From Pontibacter sp. HSC-36F09 (GTDB taxonomy: Bacteria; Bacteroidota; Bacteroidia; Cytophagales; Hymenobacteraceae), in contig NZ_JALKAA010000001.1 of assembly GCF_024171605.1 (NCBI RefSeq), positions 744,001-808,000 on the forward strand: 64,000 bases of DNA. Reading direction: 5' to 3'. The notes under the pieces are model-generated. The model worked only from the letters and a program-made list of their open reading frames with translations. It did not search any database and had not been told where the DNA came from. Each line of letters begins with the position of its first letter. Positions within the stretch are counted from its first letter, which is position 1. Position numbers and translations under genes: made by a program. This document shows positions 7,866 through 16,210 of the stretch, piece after piece.

Positions 7866-9152
7866 ATGCCGAACAGCATCGACTTTCTTTACCAAAAATA
7901 CCTGGAGTGCCGCCACGTCAGCACCGACTCCCGTGCCCCGCAGGACCAGAGCCTGTTCTTTGCCCTGAACGGACCTAATTTCAAGGGTACCAAGTTCGCA
8001 CAAGGCGCCTTGGAGAAAGGTGCCAGATACGCTGTGGTAGACGATCCGGCCCTGGCTTCTGACACTGTGTTTGTGGTGGAAGACACGCTGCAGGCGCTGC
8101 AGGACCTGGCCCGTCACCATCGTCAACTATTGAGCATACCGGTGATCGGCATTACGGGCAGCAACGGCAAAACCACGACCAAAGAACTGATCTATGCCGT
8201 ACTGAGCCAGAAGTTCAACACCCTCTATACGCAGGGCAACCTCAACAACCACATCGGGGTGCCACTCACCTTGCTGCGCATCAGGCCCGAGCACGAAATG
8301 GCGATCATCGAGATGGGCGCCAACCACATTGGGGAGATCGCTCTGCTGAGCAGCATCGCGATGCCCACTCACGGCATGATTACGAACATCGGCAAAGCGC
8401 ATCTGGAAGGTTTTGGAAGTTTAGAGGGCGTGGCACGTGGCAAGAGCGAACTCTATGTGCACCTGCTCGAGCATGGCGGCACTGTGTTCGTGAACACCGG
8501 CAACGAGCACCTGCTACGCATGAGCCGCCGCATTGAGCACAAAGTAACCTATCCGGCACAGGGCGACTTTTACCAAAGTGAGTTACTGGAGGCCTCGCCT
8601 TATGTAGTGTATAAGGACGAAGAAGGTAACGTGGTGAATACACAACTGGTCGGCAGCTACAATTACGAGAACATGGCTGCGGCAGCCTGTATCGGCAAGT
8701 ACTTCGGGGTACCGCTGGAGAAAGCCAACACAGCCATCGCTAACTACAGCCCGGTGAACAACCGCTCGCAGGTGATGCAGAAAGGCTCCAACACCCTCAT
8801 ACTCGACGCCTACAATGCCAACCCGACTTCGATGGCGGCGGCTATCCGCAACTTTGGCGGCATGAACGCTGCCCGCAAAATGGTGATCGTGGGCGATATG
8901 CTGGAGATGGGTAGTGAGAGTGCCTCGGAGCACAAAGCTATTGGCGAGGTCATCGCGGAGCAAAACTTTGACACCGTATTGCTTTGCGGACCTGAGATGA
9001 AGCATGCGGCAAATGCAGACAGCCGCTTCCACTACTTCGCTACCAAGGCTGAGCTTCAAAAATGGCTAGAGGCCAATCCTGTTTCGGAAAGCTATGTGCT
9101 CGTGAAGGGCTCACGCGGTATGGGACTGGAGACGCTGGTGGAGGTACTGTAG
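7866..9152 (+). CDS. murF: UDP-N-acetylmuramoyl-tripeptide--D-alanyl-D-alanine ligase
   Basis: This 428-residue Mur ligase catalyses the ATP-dependent addition of D-Ala-D-Ala to the UDP-MurNAc-tripeptide in cytoplasmic peptidoglycan precursor synthesis. The P-loop GITGSNGKTTTKE lies around residues 95-107. It is followed by NLNNHIGVPLTLL and by EMGANHIGEI, both diagnostic of MurF. Near the end are ILDAYNANPTSMAAAI and GDMLEMG. The ATG at 7866 gives the usual N-terminus; an upstream in-frame start adds residues unlike the family. It is monocistronic here, with a bidirectional terminator at 9190. Confidence 0.96.
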   Translation: MPNSIDFLYQKYLECRHVSTDSRAPQDQSLFFALNGPNFKGTKFAQGALEKGARYAVVDDPALASDTVFVVEDTLQALQDLARHHRQLLSIPVIGITGSNGKTTTKELIYAVLSQKFNTLYTQGNLNNHIGVPLTLLRIRPEHEMAIIEMGANHIGEIALLSSIAMPTHGMITNIGKAHLEGFGSLEGVARGKSELYVHLLEHGGTVFVNTGNEHLLRMSRRIEHKVTYPAQGDFYQSELLEASPYVVYKDEEGNVVNTQLVGSYNYENMAAAACIGKYFGVPLEKANTAIANYSPVNNRSQVMQKGSNTLILDAYNANPTSMAAAIRNFGGMNAARKMVIVGDMLEMGSESASEHKAIGEVIAEQNFDTVLLCGPEMKHAANADSRFHYFATKAELQKWLEANPVSESYVLVKGSRGMGLETLVEVL

Positions 9153-9189
9153 ATTTGAGAGTGCGCTGGTTCTAGCCACTCCTATACCT

Positions 9190-9234
9190 AATAACAAGGC
9201 CCGCGATTATCTGAATCGCGGGCCTTGTTATTTT
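9190..9234. terminator. Bidirectional terminator between murF and rfbC
   Basis: A near-perfect inverted repeat (AATAACAAGGCCCGCGATT / AATCGCGGGCCTTGTTATT) with a short loop and a T-run separates the convergent genes murF and rfbC. Confidence 0.9.
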
Positions 9235-9276
9235 GCTTTCAGGCAAAAGTCTTGTCTTCTTTTGCTTGTGTATTCT

Positions 9277-9819
9277 TTAAAACGGCGAATCAAAATCTCT
9301 TAACAGCGGCAGCACCTCGTCTTTGGGCGACACCAGCGGCGCAGCTATCCCCCAGTCTATACCTAGCGCCGGGTCGTTCCAGAGGATGCCGCCTTCGGAT
9401 GCCTGGTGGTAGAGGTTGGTGCATTTATACAGGAAACTGGTGTTGTCCTCCAGTGCTACAAAACCGTGTGCGAAGCCTTCCGGTATGTAGAGCATGTTGT
9501 GCTGCTCCGCATCGAGAATACAAGTGGCATGCTGTCCGTAGGTAGGGGAGTTTTTGCGAAGGTCGAGCGCCACATCTAACGCACGGCCCGAAGCAACCCG
9601 CACCAGCTTGCCCTGCGCGTAGGGCGGCTTCTGAAAATGCAGTCCGCGCAGCACACCTTTTTTCGACACAGACTCGTTGTCCTGCACAAAGACCGGATTG
9701 ATGCCGAGGGGCGCAAACATGCTGGCATTGTAGGTTTCCATGAACCAGCCACGCTCGTCGCGGAACACACGTGGTATAAATTCAATCAGGCCTTCAATGT
9801 GATAGCTCTTATGCTGCAT
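9277..9819 (-). CDS. rfbC: dTDP-4-dehydrorhamnose 3,5-epimerase
   Basis: This 180-residue cupin enzyme converts dTDP-4-keto-6-deoxyglucose to dTDP-4-keto-rhamnose in dTDP-L-rhamnose synthesis. RDERGWFMETY (residues 20-30), NESVSKKGVLRGLHFQ (48-63, containing the catalytic His), ALDVALDLRKNSPTYG and YIPEGFAHGFVALED are the standard family motifs, and the length is typical. The other rhamnose genes (rfbA, B, D) are not in the window, so this copy stands alone. Confidence 0.95.
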   Translation of the reverse strand: MQHKSYHIEGLIEFIPRVFRDERGWFMETYNASMFAPLGINPVFVQDNESVSKKGVLRGLHFQKPPYAQGKLVRVASGRALDVALDLRKNSPTYGQHATCILDAEQHNMLYIPEGFAHGFVALEDNTSFLYKCTNLYHQASEGGILWNDPALGIDWGIAAPLVSPKDEVLPLLRDFDSPF

Positions 9820-10029
9820 AGCTAGTGTAAATGGATCTGCTTTGGTTCTTTTAGAAGGGCGGCAAGTTAGGTTTTTTCCCCTTTCTTCTGAAATTTTTCA
9901 ACTAACTTGCACCCATCCTGCCTGCTTCCACGGCGCTATACCTGCTAATTTTGACCGGGGCCGGGAACAATTACGTACAATGATGCACGCCGAAAAAGGC
10001 TGACAAACCGCTACGCTTAACATCTGAAA

Positions 10030-11235
10030 ATGGGTAAACAAAAATACTACGAAACCGCCAAGCCGCAGGAAACTGCCGTGCTGGTAGCGGTTCCTGCCTA
10101 CAAGCAAACCGACGAACAAACCAACGAATACCTCGACGAACTGGCCTTCCTGACCGAAACAGCCGGTGCCGTGACCCTGAAGCGCTTCATCCAGAAACTC
10201 GACAAACCCGACATCCGTACCTTTGTGGGAAGCGGCAAACTGGAAGAGATCAAAGCCTATGTAACGGAGCATAAAGTGGACATGGTAATCTTTGACGATG
10301 ACCTCACACCCTCGCAGGTGCGCAACATTGAGCGCGAACTGCAGGTGAAGATCGTGGACAGAAGCTTACTGATTCTCGATATCTTCGCGCTTCGTGCCAA
10401 AACGGCGCAGGCCCATACACAAGTGGAACTGGCCCAATACCAGTACCTGCTGCCCCGCCTGACTAACCTCTGGACTCACCTTTCCAAACAAAAGGGTGGT
10501 ATCGGCATGAAGGGTCCGGGTGAAACCGAGATCGAGACCGACCGTCGTATCGTGCGCGACAAGATTTCCTTGCTGCGGGATCGTCTGGAGAAATTTGAGA
10601 AACAGAACTTTGAGCAGCGCAAGTCCCGAGCCGGCATGGTGCGTGTAGCGTTGGTAGGGTATACCAACGTGGGCAAGTCTACTTTGATGAACCTGCTTTC
10701 TAAATCCGATGTGTTCGCCGAAAACAAGCTCTTTGCTACAGTGGATGCCACGGTGCGCAAGGTCGTGCTCGACAACATTCCGTTCCTGCTCTCCGACACG
10801 GTAGGGTTCATCCGCAAGCTGCCTACCAAGTTGATCGAGGCCTTTAAATCTACGCTCGACGAGATACGCGAAGCTGACCTGCTGGTGCACGTGGTTGACG
10901 TATCGCATCCTTCGTTTGAAGACCAGATTGCGGTGGTAAACAATACGTTGCTTGACATCAACTCTGCTGACAAACCCGTGTTGCTGGTGTTCAATAAAAT
11001 AGACCAATACCTGGAGCAGCGGGAGCAGGAAATGCAGGAAGAAAGCGCGAATAATGAAGAGGGCCACGAAGTGCGTCCTTCCATTGAAGACCTCAAAGCC
11101 ACCTACATGGCCAAGGTACACGCCCCTGCCCTGTTTATTTCGGCAACCAACCGCATTAACATCGACGAGCTACGTGCCGAGTTGCAGCGCCGTGTAGCGG
11201 AAATCCACTTCGAGCGGTATCCCAATAACGTGTAA
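10030..11235 (+). CDS. hflX: GTPase HflX
   Basis: This 401-residue GTPase has the HflX N-terminal domain (FVGSGKLEEIKAYV; FDDDLTPSQVRNIE; VDRSLLILDIFALRAKT) and the glycine-rich linker QKGGIGMKGPGETEIETDRR. Its G domain has G1 GYTNVGKST, G3 DTVGFI (with RKLPTKLIEAFKSTL) and G4 NKID. HflX binds the 50S subunit and splits stalled ribosomes under stress. The gene stands alone, with a terminator at 11257. Confidence 0.96.
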   Translation: MGKQKYYETAKPQETAVLVAVPAYKQTDEQTNEYLDELAFLTETAGAVTLKRFIQKLDKPDIRTFVGSGKLEEIKAYVTEHKVDMVIFDDDLTPSQVRNIERELQVKIVDRSLLILDIFALRAKTAQAHTQVELAQYQYLLPRLTNLWTHLSKQKGGIGMKGPGETEIETDRRIVRDKISLLRDRLEKFEKQNFEQRKSRAGMVRVALVGYTNVGKSTLMNLLSKSDVFAENKLFATVDATVRKVVLDNIPFLLSDTVGFIRKLPTKLIEAFKSTLDEIREADLLVHVVDVSHPSFEDQIAVVNNTLLDINSADKPVLLVFNKIDQYLEQREQEMQEESANNEEGHEVRPSIEDLKATYMAKVHAPALFISATNRINIDELRAELQRRVAEIHFERYPNNV

Positions 11236-11256
11236 CGCAGTTCTTAAGAAGCATTG

Positions 11257-11297
11257 AAAAAGGGGGCAATCCGGTGAGGGTTGTTCCCTTTTTTTTT
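11257..11297 (+). terminator. Terminator after hflX
   Basis: AAAAAGGG pairs with CCCTTTTT, extended inward by G-T pairs and CAA/TTG, and is followed by a long T-run. Confidence 0.75.
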
Positions 11298-11446
11298 GTG
11301 ATGGCTGGGGGGGTTAGACCTCGTAGTGTCTTTCAGACCTGCGAGCGTCTGTTTGGGTATAGCTTGTCTGGATCAGAATTTTCAGGATTAAAGGATTTAC
11401 AGGATGCTCGTGCACGTTTGTAATTCCACCCCGGACCCTCCCTTTT

Positions 11447-11478
11447 ATCGAGGGCCCCTACCCCCAAAACAGGGGAAG
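11447..11478 (-). repeat. GGGGGTAGGGGCCCTCGA unit, copy A
   Basis: The minus strand reads TTTTGGGGGTAGGGGCCCTCGA. Forward copies are at 11780-11800 and, altered, at 11848-11870. Confidence 0.65.
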
Positions 11479-11504
11479 GAGCGGTGCACGATTGACATCC
11501 CCTG

Positions 11505-11520
11505 CCCCCTTCGAAGGGGG
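11505..11520. repeat. 16-bp perfect GC-rich palindrome
   Basis: CCCCCTTCGAAGGGGG, preceded by ACATCCCCTG. A related structure (CATCCCCCGCCCCCTTCAAAGGGG) lies upstream of pheS at 47243. Confidence 0.7.
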
Positions 11521-11581
11521 ACTTTCTCTAGCTGCCATTCAACAGGTATAGCTTCGTAGTTGCGGGGTCAAACCACCCCTG

Positions 11582-11603
11582 CCCCTCCTTGTCCAAGGAG
11601 GGG
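11582..11603. repeat. GC-rich inverted repeat
   Basis: CCCCTCCTT and AAGGAGGGG are separated by GTCC. It is preceded by ACCACCCCTG, and so resembles the palindrome at 11505. Confidence 0.65.
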
Positions 11604-11826
11604 CGCTTTTGGCCACTGCCATTCCAGCGTATAGGCGCTGTAGCAACTAGCCATCGTATATTTAGTTCTGTTATTTCAGTCACAGACCACACATACCACT
11701 GACACGCATCGAAAGACATCCTTGGCCCTTGAACTATGAAAGAAACAACTTTAGCCATGTGCACTTTTGACGATTTTGTGTTGGGGGTAGGGGCCCTCGG
11801 CAAAGAGCGGTCAGCGAGTTTAAAAT

Positions 11827-11934
11827 CGTCTTGACTCTTTTGCTTACTTTGGGGGAAGGGGCCCTCGATTTGTGTCAAGAAAAAAAGTGAGTGCCCGCCG
11901 TACAGGCGAAACAGCAGCCCGCCTGGCCAAGGCA
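11827..11934. repeat. Dispersed intergenic repeat (copy 2, with altered loop)
   Basis: It shares CGTCTTGA...TTTTGC.TACTTT and TCAAG.AAAAAAGT with the copy at 4141, followed by the GC-rich tail ending GGCCAAGGCA. Between the hairpin arms it carries GGGGGAAGGGGCCCTCGATTTGTG, a piece of the other repeat family, as if one element had inserted into or recombined with another. Confidence 0.6.
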
Positions 11935-12312
11935 TACTCTGCAACAGCAGCAGTAGCTATACCTATACCTGCCCACGTGAATGTGGACATCCCCAACAGT
12001 TTGCTTTCGGATCTGGAGATCCGAAAGAGCCTATCTGTAGATTGCTATACCTTGCGAGACTATACCTGGGCCAGAGGCCCCTCTATACTAGTCACAAGCG
12101 AGGACGCTCGCGCCATACCTGCTTTACCTGCACCCGCCAAAGCTATACCTACACCCAACTATTTCAACAGCAAATCTCCCCTAGCCAGCCAAGCCATCAC
12201 ACTCCCCCTCCCCCGTCACAACTATTTTCCCTTGCTTTCAGTAAACAGCATGTATAGCAGACGCGCTATGTAACAGGCGTGCTGTTATACCTTTCTGAAT
12301 GTGAATCATCTT

Positions 12313-12807
12313 ATGAAAACCTTATATATCATGCGTCATGCCAAGTCCAGCTGGAAGTTCGAGGAGCTGAGCGACCATGACCGACCTCTTAACAAACGCG
12401 GCCGTACGGATGCTCCGCTTATGGGGCAGGAACTGGTGGCCAACAACGCCAAAATTCAGCTTATCCTGTCAAGCCCTGCGGTGCGGGCAATCACGACAGC
12501 CACGCTGGTGGCCCGCGAGCTCGATTACGATGCCGATGACATTGCGATAGATGACCGCATATATGGCGCCAGCGCTGCAGAATTACTCGAGATAGTCCAC
12601 GAGGCACCCGCTGATGTGGATTGTATGCTGATGGTAGGTCACAATGATGCCATCTCGGAGTTTGCCAACACGCTCTCACCCAAGCCTCTCACCAGCATGC
12701 CTACAGCCGGGGTGGTTGCGCTACGCTTCGACTGCAATAGCTGGCACGACATCAACCGCAGCAATGCCGGGCTTTTGTTTTACGAAGTGCCCAAAAATCA
12801 TAAATAA
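12313..12807 (+). CDS. SixA-like histidine phosphatase
   Basis: This 164-residue branch-2-like histidine phosphatase has the phosphate-binding RHA motif (Arg8, His9), SSPAVRAITTATLV (second Arg) and MLMVGHNDAI with the second catalytic His. SixA proteins dephosphorylate phosphohistidine, for example on histidine-phosphotransfer proteins. The gene lies 92 bp upstream of ppk1 on the same strand, an arrangement seen in many bacteria, and they are probably co-transcribed. I chose the ATG at 12313; an in-frame GTG four codons earlier is possible. Confidence 0.88.
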   Translation: MKTLYIMRHAKSSWKFEELSDHDRPLNKRGRTDAPLMGQELVANNAKIQLILSSPAVRAITTATLVARELDYDADDIAIDDRIYGASAAELLEIVHEAPADVDCMLMVGHNDAISEFANTLSPKPLTSMPTAGVVALRFDCNSWHDINRSNAGLLFYEVPKNHK

Positions 12808-12899
12808 CACAGCACAGCGGCGTGGGCAGTTATAACCCCATACCTGCCCACCCTGCCTATACCTTTACACCATTGCCTCACCGGGCAACAAACCAGACC

Positions 12900-15002
12900 A
12901 TGGAAACTGATACCCAAGATAAAAAACCAACCACCACGCCGCTGATCAACCGTGAGCTCAGCTGGCTGGCATTTAACTACCGCGTGCTGCAGGAGGCGAA
13001 AGACCGTAGGGTGCCGCTACTGGAACGCATCAAGTTTATGGCCATCTTCTCGTCGAACCTCGACGAGTACTTCAAAGTGCGCGTAGCCACGCTCAAGCGC
13101 CTTATCAAACTCAAAAAGAAGACCCGCGAGAAGCTGTCCGAAGACCCCGCCGATACTTTTGAGCAGGTAATGCAGGAGGTAAAACGCCAGCAGGAAGAAT
13201 TCGGAGAAGTTTTCAGGGAAGGCATCCTCGCCGACCTTCGCCAGCAAAACATCCACCTGCTCACCGAAAACGACCTGAACGAGGAGCAACAGAAGTGGGT
13301 GCAAACCTACTTTGCCGAGCACATTCAGCCTCACATCCTGCCGCTTTTGCTCGATGCTACCGAGACGCACTTTTTCCTGAAAGACCAGACCGTATACCTG
13401 GGCGTGCAACTCTTCGAGCCGAAAGAGAAGGACCTGAAGCCGGAGCGCTTCTCCATGCTCGAGATACCTACCAAAAAGCACGGCGGCCGCTTCGTGAAAC
13501 TGCCTACGGTGGGCGAACAGCGCTATGTCATGTTCCTCGACGATGCGATTCGCTTTTGCCTGCCTGCCCTGTACCCAAATTATAGCCGCTTCGAGGCGCA
13601 TGCCGTGAAGGTGTCGCGCGACGCCGAGCTGGATATTGAAGAGGAAGTATCAGGCAGTTTGATGGCCAAGATCCAGAAAAGCCTGCAGAAGCGTGAAACC
13701 GGCTATCCGGCCCGCCTGCTCTACGACCCTGTTACCCCCAGGCCGATGCTGGAAGCCATTATGGCGCATACCGGCATATCGGAGGATGAACTGGTGGAGG
13801 GCAGCAAGTACCACAACTTCCGCGACTTCTTTGGGTTCCCCGATTTTGACCTGCCGGACCTGAAATACTCGCCGCAGCCTACGCTGGTGCACCCGCTTCT
13901 GGAGAAGGAAGCAAACCTGATTGAGGCCATGAAAAAGCAGGACTACCTGGCGCACTACCCTTACCAGTCCTTCGACTACGTGCTGCGCTTGTTCGATGAA
14001 GCCGCCAACGACCCGAAGGTGACTGCCATGAGCGCCACCCTCTACCGCGTAGCCGAGGACTCCGCCATTGCCAAATCGCTGGTAAAGGCTGCCAAGAGCG
14101 GGAAACTGGTAACAGTGGTGGTGGAGCTCAAAGCCCGCTTCGATGAAGAATCGAACATCTTCTGGGCAGGCAAGCTGCAGAAAGCCGGTGCCAACGTCAT
14201 CTTGGGCCTTCCGGACCTGAAGGTGCATACCAAGCTGGGCCTGATTACCCGGAACGAGGACGGCCAACTGGTAAACTATGCCTACCTGAGCACAGGTAAC
14301 TATAACGAAGACACTTCCAAAATCTACGCTGACCACGCCCTGTTCACCTCCAACAAAGTTATCACACAGGATGTGGAGCAGGTGTTCAACTTCTTCATCG
14401 ATCGCCAGCACGACAAGAAATTTAAGAAGCTGCTGATGGCCCCGATCAACATGCGGGATCGCTTCGTGGATCTGATCAACCGGGAAATAAAAAATGCCAG
14501 TAAAGGCAAGCCTGCCTCCATGATCCTCAAGATGAACGCCCTGCAGGACGAGCGCATGATCAAAAAGCTTTACGCTGCCAGTCAGGCCGGTGTGAAGATA
14601 GAACTGCTGGTGCGCGGCATTTGCTGCCTGGTGCCTGGCGTGGAAGGGTTGAGTGAAAACATCCGGGTGCGCAGCATCGTGGACCGCTACCTGGAGCATG
14701 CGCGGGTATATATCTTTCACAACGACGGCAAAGAAGAATACTACGTGGCCTCCGCCGACTGGATGACGCGCAACCTGAGCCGTCGTGTAGAAGTGGCTTT
14801 CCCGATCCTGCAAAAGGACCTTGTGGAGCAGCTGCGTGCGATCATTGATCTGCAGCTCGCCGACGACACCAAGGCCCGCGACATAGACAACAACTATGTG
14901 GAGCAGCCCAGCCCCACCCACATCCGGTCGCAGTACGCCACGTACGAGTATTTGCGCAAGCTGATACCCGAGGGGATGGAACCGACCCGGAAATCGAAGT
15001 AA
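12900..15002 (+). CDS. ppk1: Polyphosphate kinase 1
   Basis: This 700-residue enzyme makes inorganic polyphosphate from ATP. The order of PPK1 domains is visible: N-terminal INRELSWLAFNYRVL and FSSNLDEYFKVRV, the middle domain, then two phospholipase-D-like domains. The first has LKARFDEESNIFWA and YLSTGNYNEDTSKIYADHALF, whose His (about residue 479) is the expected autophosphorylation site. The second has RGICCLVPG and HARVYIFHN plus SADWMTRNLSRRVEV. Length is typical. The ATG at 12900 fits the family; an upstream GTG frame adds residues unlike the family. Confidence 0.96.
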   Translation: METDTQDKKPTTTPLINRELSWLAFNYRVLQEAKDRRVPLLERIKFMAIFSSNLDEYFKVRVATLKRLIKLKKKTREKLSEDPADTFEQVMQEVKRQQEEFGEVFREGILADLRQQNIHLLTENDLNEEQQKWVQTYFAEHIQPHILPLLLDATETHFFLKDQTVYLGVQLFEPKEKDLKPERFSMLEIPTKKHGGRFVKLPTVGEQRYVMFLDDAIRFCLPALYPNYSRFEAHAVKVSRDAELDIEEEVSGSLMAKIQKSLQKRETGYPARLLYDPVTPRPMLEAIMAHTGISEDELVEGSKYHNFRDFFGFPDFDLPDLKYSPQPTLVHPLLEKEANLIEAMKKQDYLAHYPYQSFDYVLRLFDEAANDPKVTAMSATLYRVAEDSAIAKSLVKAAKSGKLVTVVVELKARFDEESNIFWAGKLQKAGANVILGLPDLKVHTKLGLITRNEDGQLVNYAYLSTGNYNEDTSKIYADHALFTSNKVITQDVEQVFNFFIDRQHDKKFKKLLMAPINMRDRFVDLINREIKNASKGKPASMILKMNALQDERMIKKLYAASQAGVKIELLVRGICCLVPGVEGLSENIRVRSIVDRYLEHARVYIFHNDGKEEYYVASADWMTRNLSRRVEVAFPILQKDLVEQLRAIIDLQLADDTKARDIDNNYVEQPSPTHIRSQYATYEYLRKLIPEGMEPTRKSK

Positions 15003-15020
15003 CTGTACCTCATATAAAGA

Positions 15021-15062
15021 GCAAGGCCCGACTCGCTATACCTGCAAGTCGGGCTTTGTCAT
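15021..15062. terminator. Bidirectional terminator after ppk1
   Basis: AAGGCCCGACT pairs with AGTCGGGCTTTG. The loop contains a copy of CTATACCTGC, the dispersed word. It separates ppk1 from the convergent DUF6268 gene. Confidence 0.8.
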
Positions 15063-15079
15063 TTCTATACCTGTGTTTC

Positions 15080-16129
15080 TTATCGGTTCTGGCTGCGCTC
15101 CAACAGCTTGCGGGGTGGCACTGCGTAAAGCTCTATCCCAACGTAGCCTGCTCCTTTCAGCGTGTTTTTGATCAGCACATCGCGTGAGCCCACATCATCG
15201 AAAGCTCGGTGACGGTAATACTGCCTGAAGCCCCCTTCCACGGCAAACCACAAAAAGTCATAGATCTCCTGCTCCAGCCGCAGCAAGCCTTTGATGTCGG
15301 TGCGGCGCAGCTCGATGTCGTTGAACTGCGAGAGCGGTGGTTCACTGGCGTAGAGGTTGTAGCTGGCCCCCTCAATACGGTAGCCGGTATAGAGGAGCGT
15401 CTTTTCGGACACGTTGTAGCGCACCCGCAGGTTGGCCGGGAAGATAGACTCCACCCCCCAGCGGTCGTTGAAAGTGCGGTTGTAGATGATGCCCGGGTAG
15501 AGGCGCTGCCGCCCGAAGGTATAGCCCAATTGGAAACCGACGCCCCAGGCAAAGTCAGGGCTGCGCTTCCAGCCGTAGCCCACGTCAATAGTGGTCTTCA
15601 GGTAATCCGACACGTTAATGTTGTCGCGGGTATAGTCGCCGTTGAGCTCACCCTTGGCGCGCACCAGCAGGAAGCGCACTTCGTCAAAAGAGTGCAGAAA
15701 AGCCAGCTGCAGGCCCAGGCTCTTAAGGTTTTTGTCTTCGAGGTTGCGGTACAAGCTGTAAGAGGCCGGCGATACGCTCTCGAAGTTGAACTCCTCAAAC
15801 TTATGGTCTATACCTAGTATCAGCTTGGTATTGGGCTTGTTCATGACAGGAGCCAGCGCCCGCACAAAAAACTTATTGTGCCGCCGCACCCGCGCCCGTC
15901 CGTTGCCCACTTCCGGGTTGTCCGACTCCGATTCCATGTCGAACTGCGGCAGGCGCTCGTAGCCAATCACAATGCCCCGGCTTTTGCCCATGCCCCTTAC
16001 GCCCGGGCTGGCGTATTCTTTGGTTTGTTTTTGGACATCGGTCAGATCCTGTTCGGTTTCCTGGGCCAGTGCACGTTCTCCTAGCAGGAGCAAAGGTATA
16101 AGTAGTAGTTTAGGTAAGGTTAATTTCAT
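15080..16129 (-). CDS. DUF6268-like outer-membrane protein
   Basis: This 349-residue protein has a signal peptide (MKLTLPKLLLIPLLLLGERALAQ). Its mature region has many amphipathic beta-strands rich in Tyr, Phe and Arg, for example GWKRSPDFAWGVGFQLGYTFG and TLLYTGYRIEGASYNLYAS. The pattern and the repeated YG/GY turns fit an outer-membrane beta-barrel of the DUF6268 type. Function unknown. Convergent with ppk1 across a terminator. Confidence 0.75.
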   Translation of the reverse strand: MKLTLPKLLLIPLLLLGERALAQETEQDLTDVQKQTKEYASPGVRGMGKSRGIVIGYERLPQFDMESESDNPEVGNGRARVRRHNKFFVRALAPVMNKPNTKLILGIDHKFEEFNFESVSPASYSLYRNLEDKNLKSLGLQLAFLHSFDEVRFLLVRAKGELNGDYTRDNINVSDYLKTTIDVGYGWKRSPDFAWGVGFQLGYTFGRQRLYPGIIYNRTFNDRWGVESIFPANLRVRYNVSEKTLLYTGYRIEGASYNLYASEPPLSQFNDIELRRTDIKGLLRLEQEIYDFLWFAVEGGFRQYYRHRAFDDVGSRDVLIKNTLKGAGYVGIELYAVPPRKLLERSQNR

Positions 16130-16210
16130 AGTTAGTAGCTAAATTACATGGCGGTAAATGCAAAAAGTGCCAAAACAGAGGCACTTTTTGCTATACGTCT
16201 TTAGATATTT

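Larger units (their letters stand above)
11298..12312. other. Mosaic repeat-rich intergenic region (about 1 kb)
   Basis: I find no convincing gene. The region holds GC-rich palindromes (11505-11520, 11582-11603), three copies of a GGGGGTAGGGGCCCTCG-like unit (11447-11478 inverted, 11780-11800, 11848-11870), a second copy of the hairpin repeat also seen at 4141 (11827-11934), and six or more AGGTATA words between 11540 and 12290. Open frames of up to 138 codons cross these repeats and look non-coding. Confidence 0.65.

Noticed and set aside
11528..11944. Open frame of 138 codons on the minus strand
   Set aside because: It runs through GC-rich palindromes and repeat copies; composition and repeats explain the open frame.
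11872..12273. Open frame of 133 codons between hflX and sixA
   Set aside because: It begins inside the dispersed hairpin repeat, has a shifting composition driven by the AGGTATA words (many Ile-Pro), and resembles no protein family.
13650..14921. Long antisense frame (423 codons) opposite ppk1
   Set aside because: The plus strand encodes all PPK1 motifs; the antisense frame is a by-product of codon bias.
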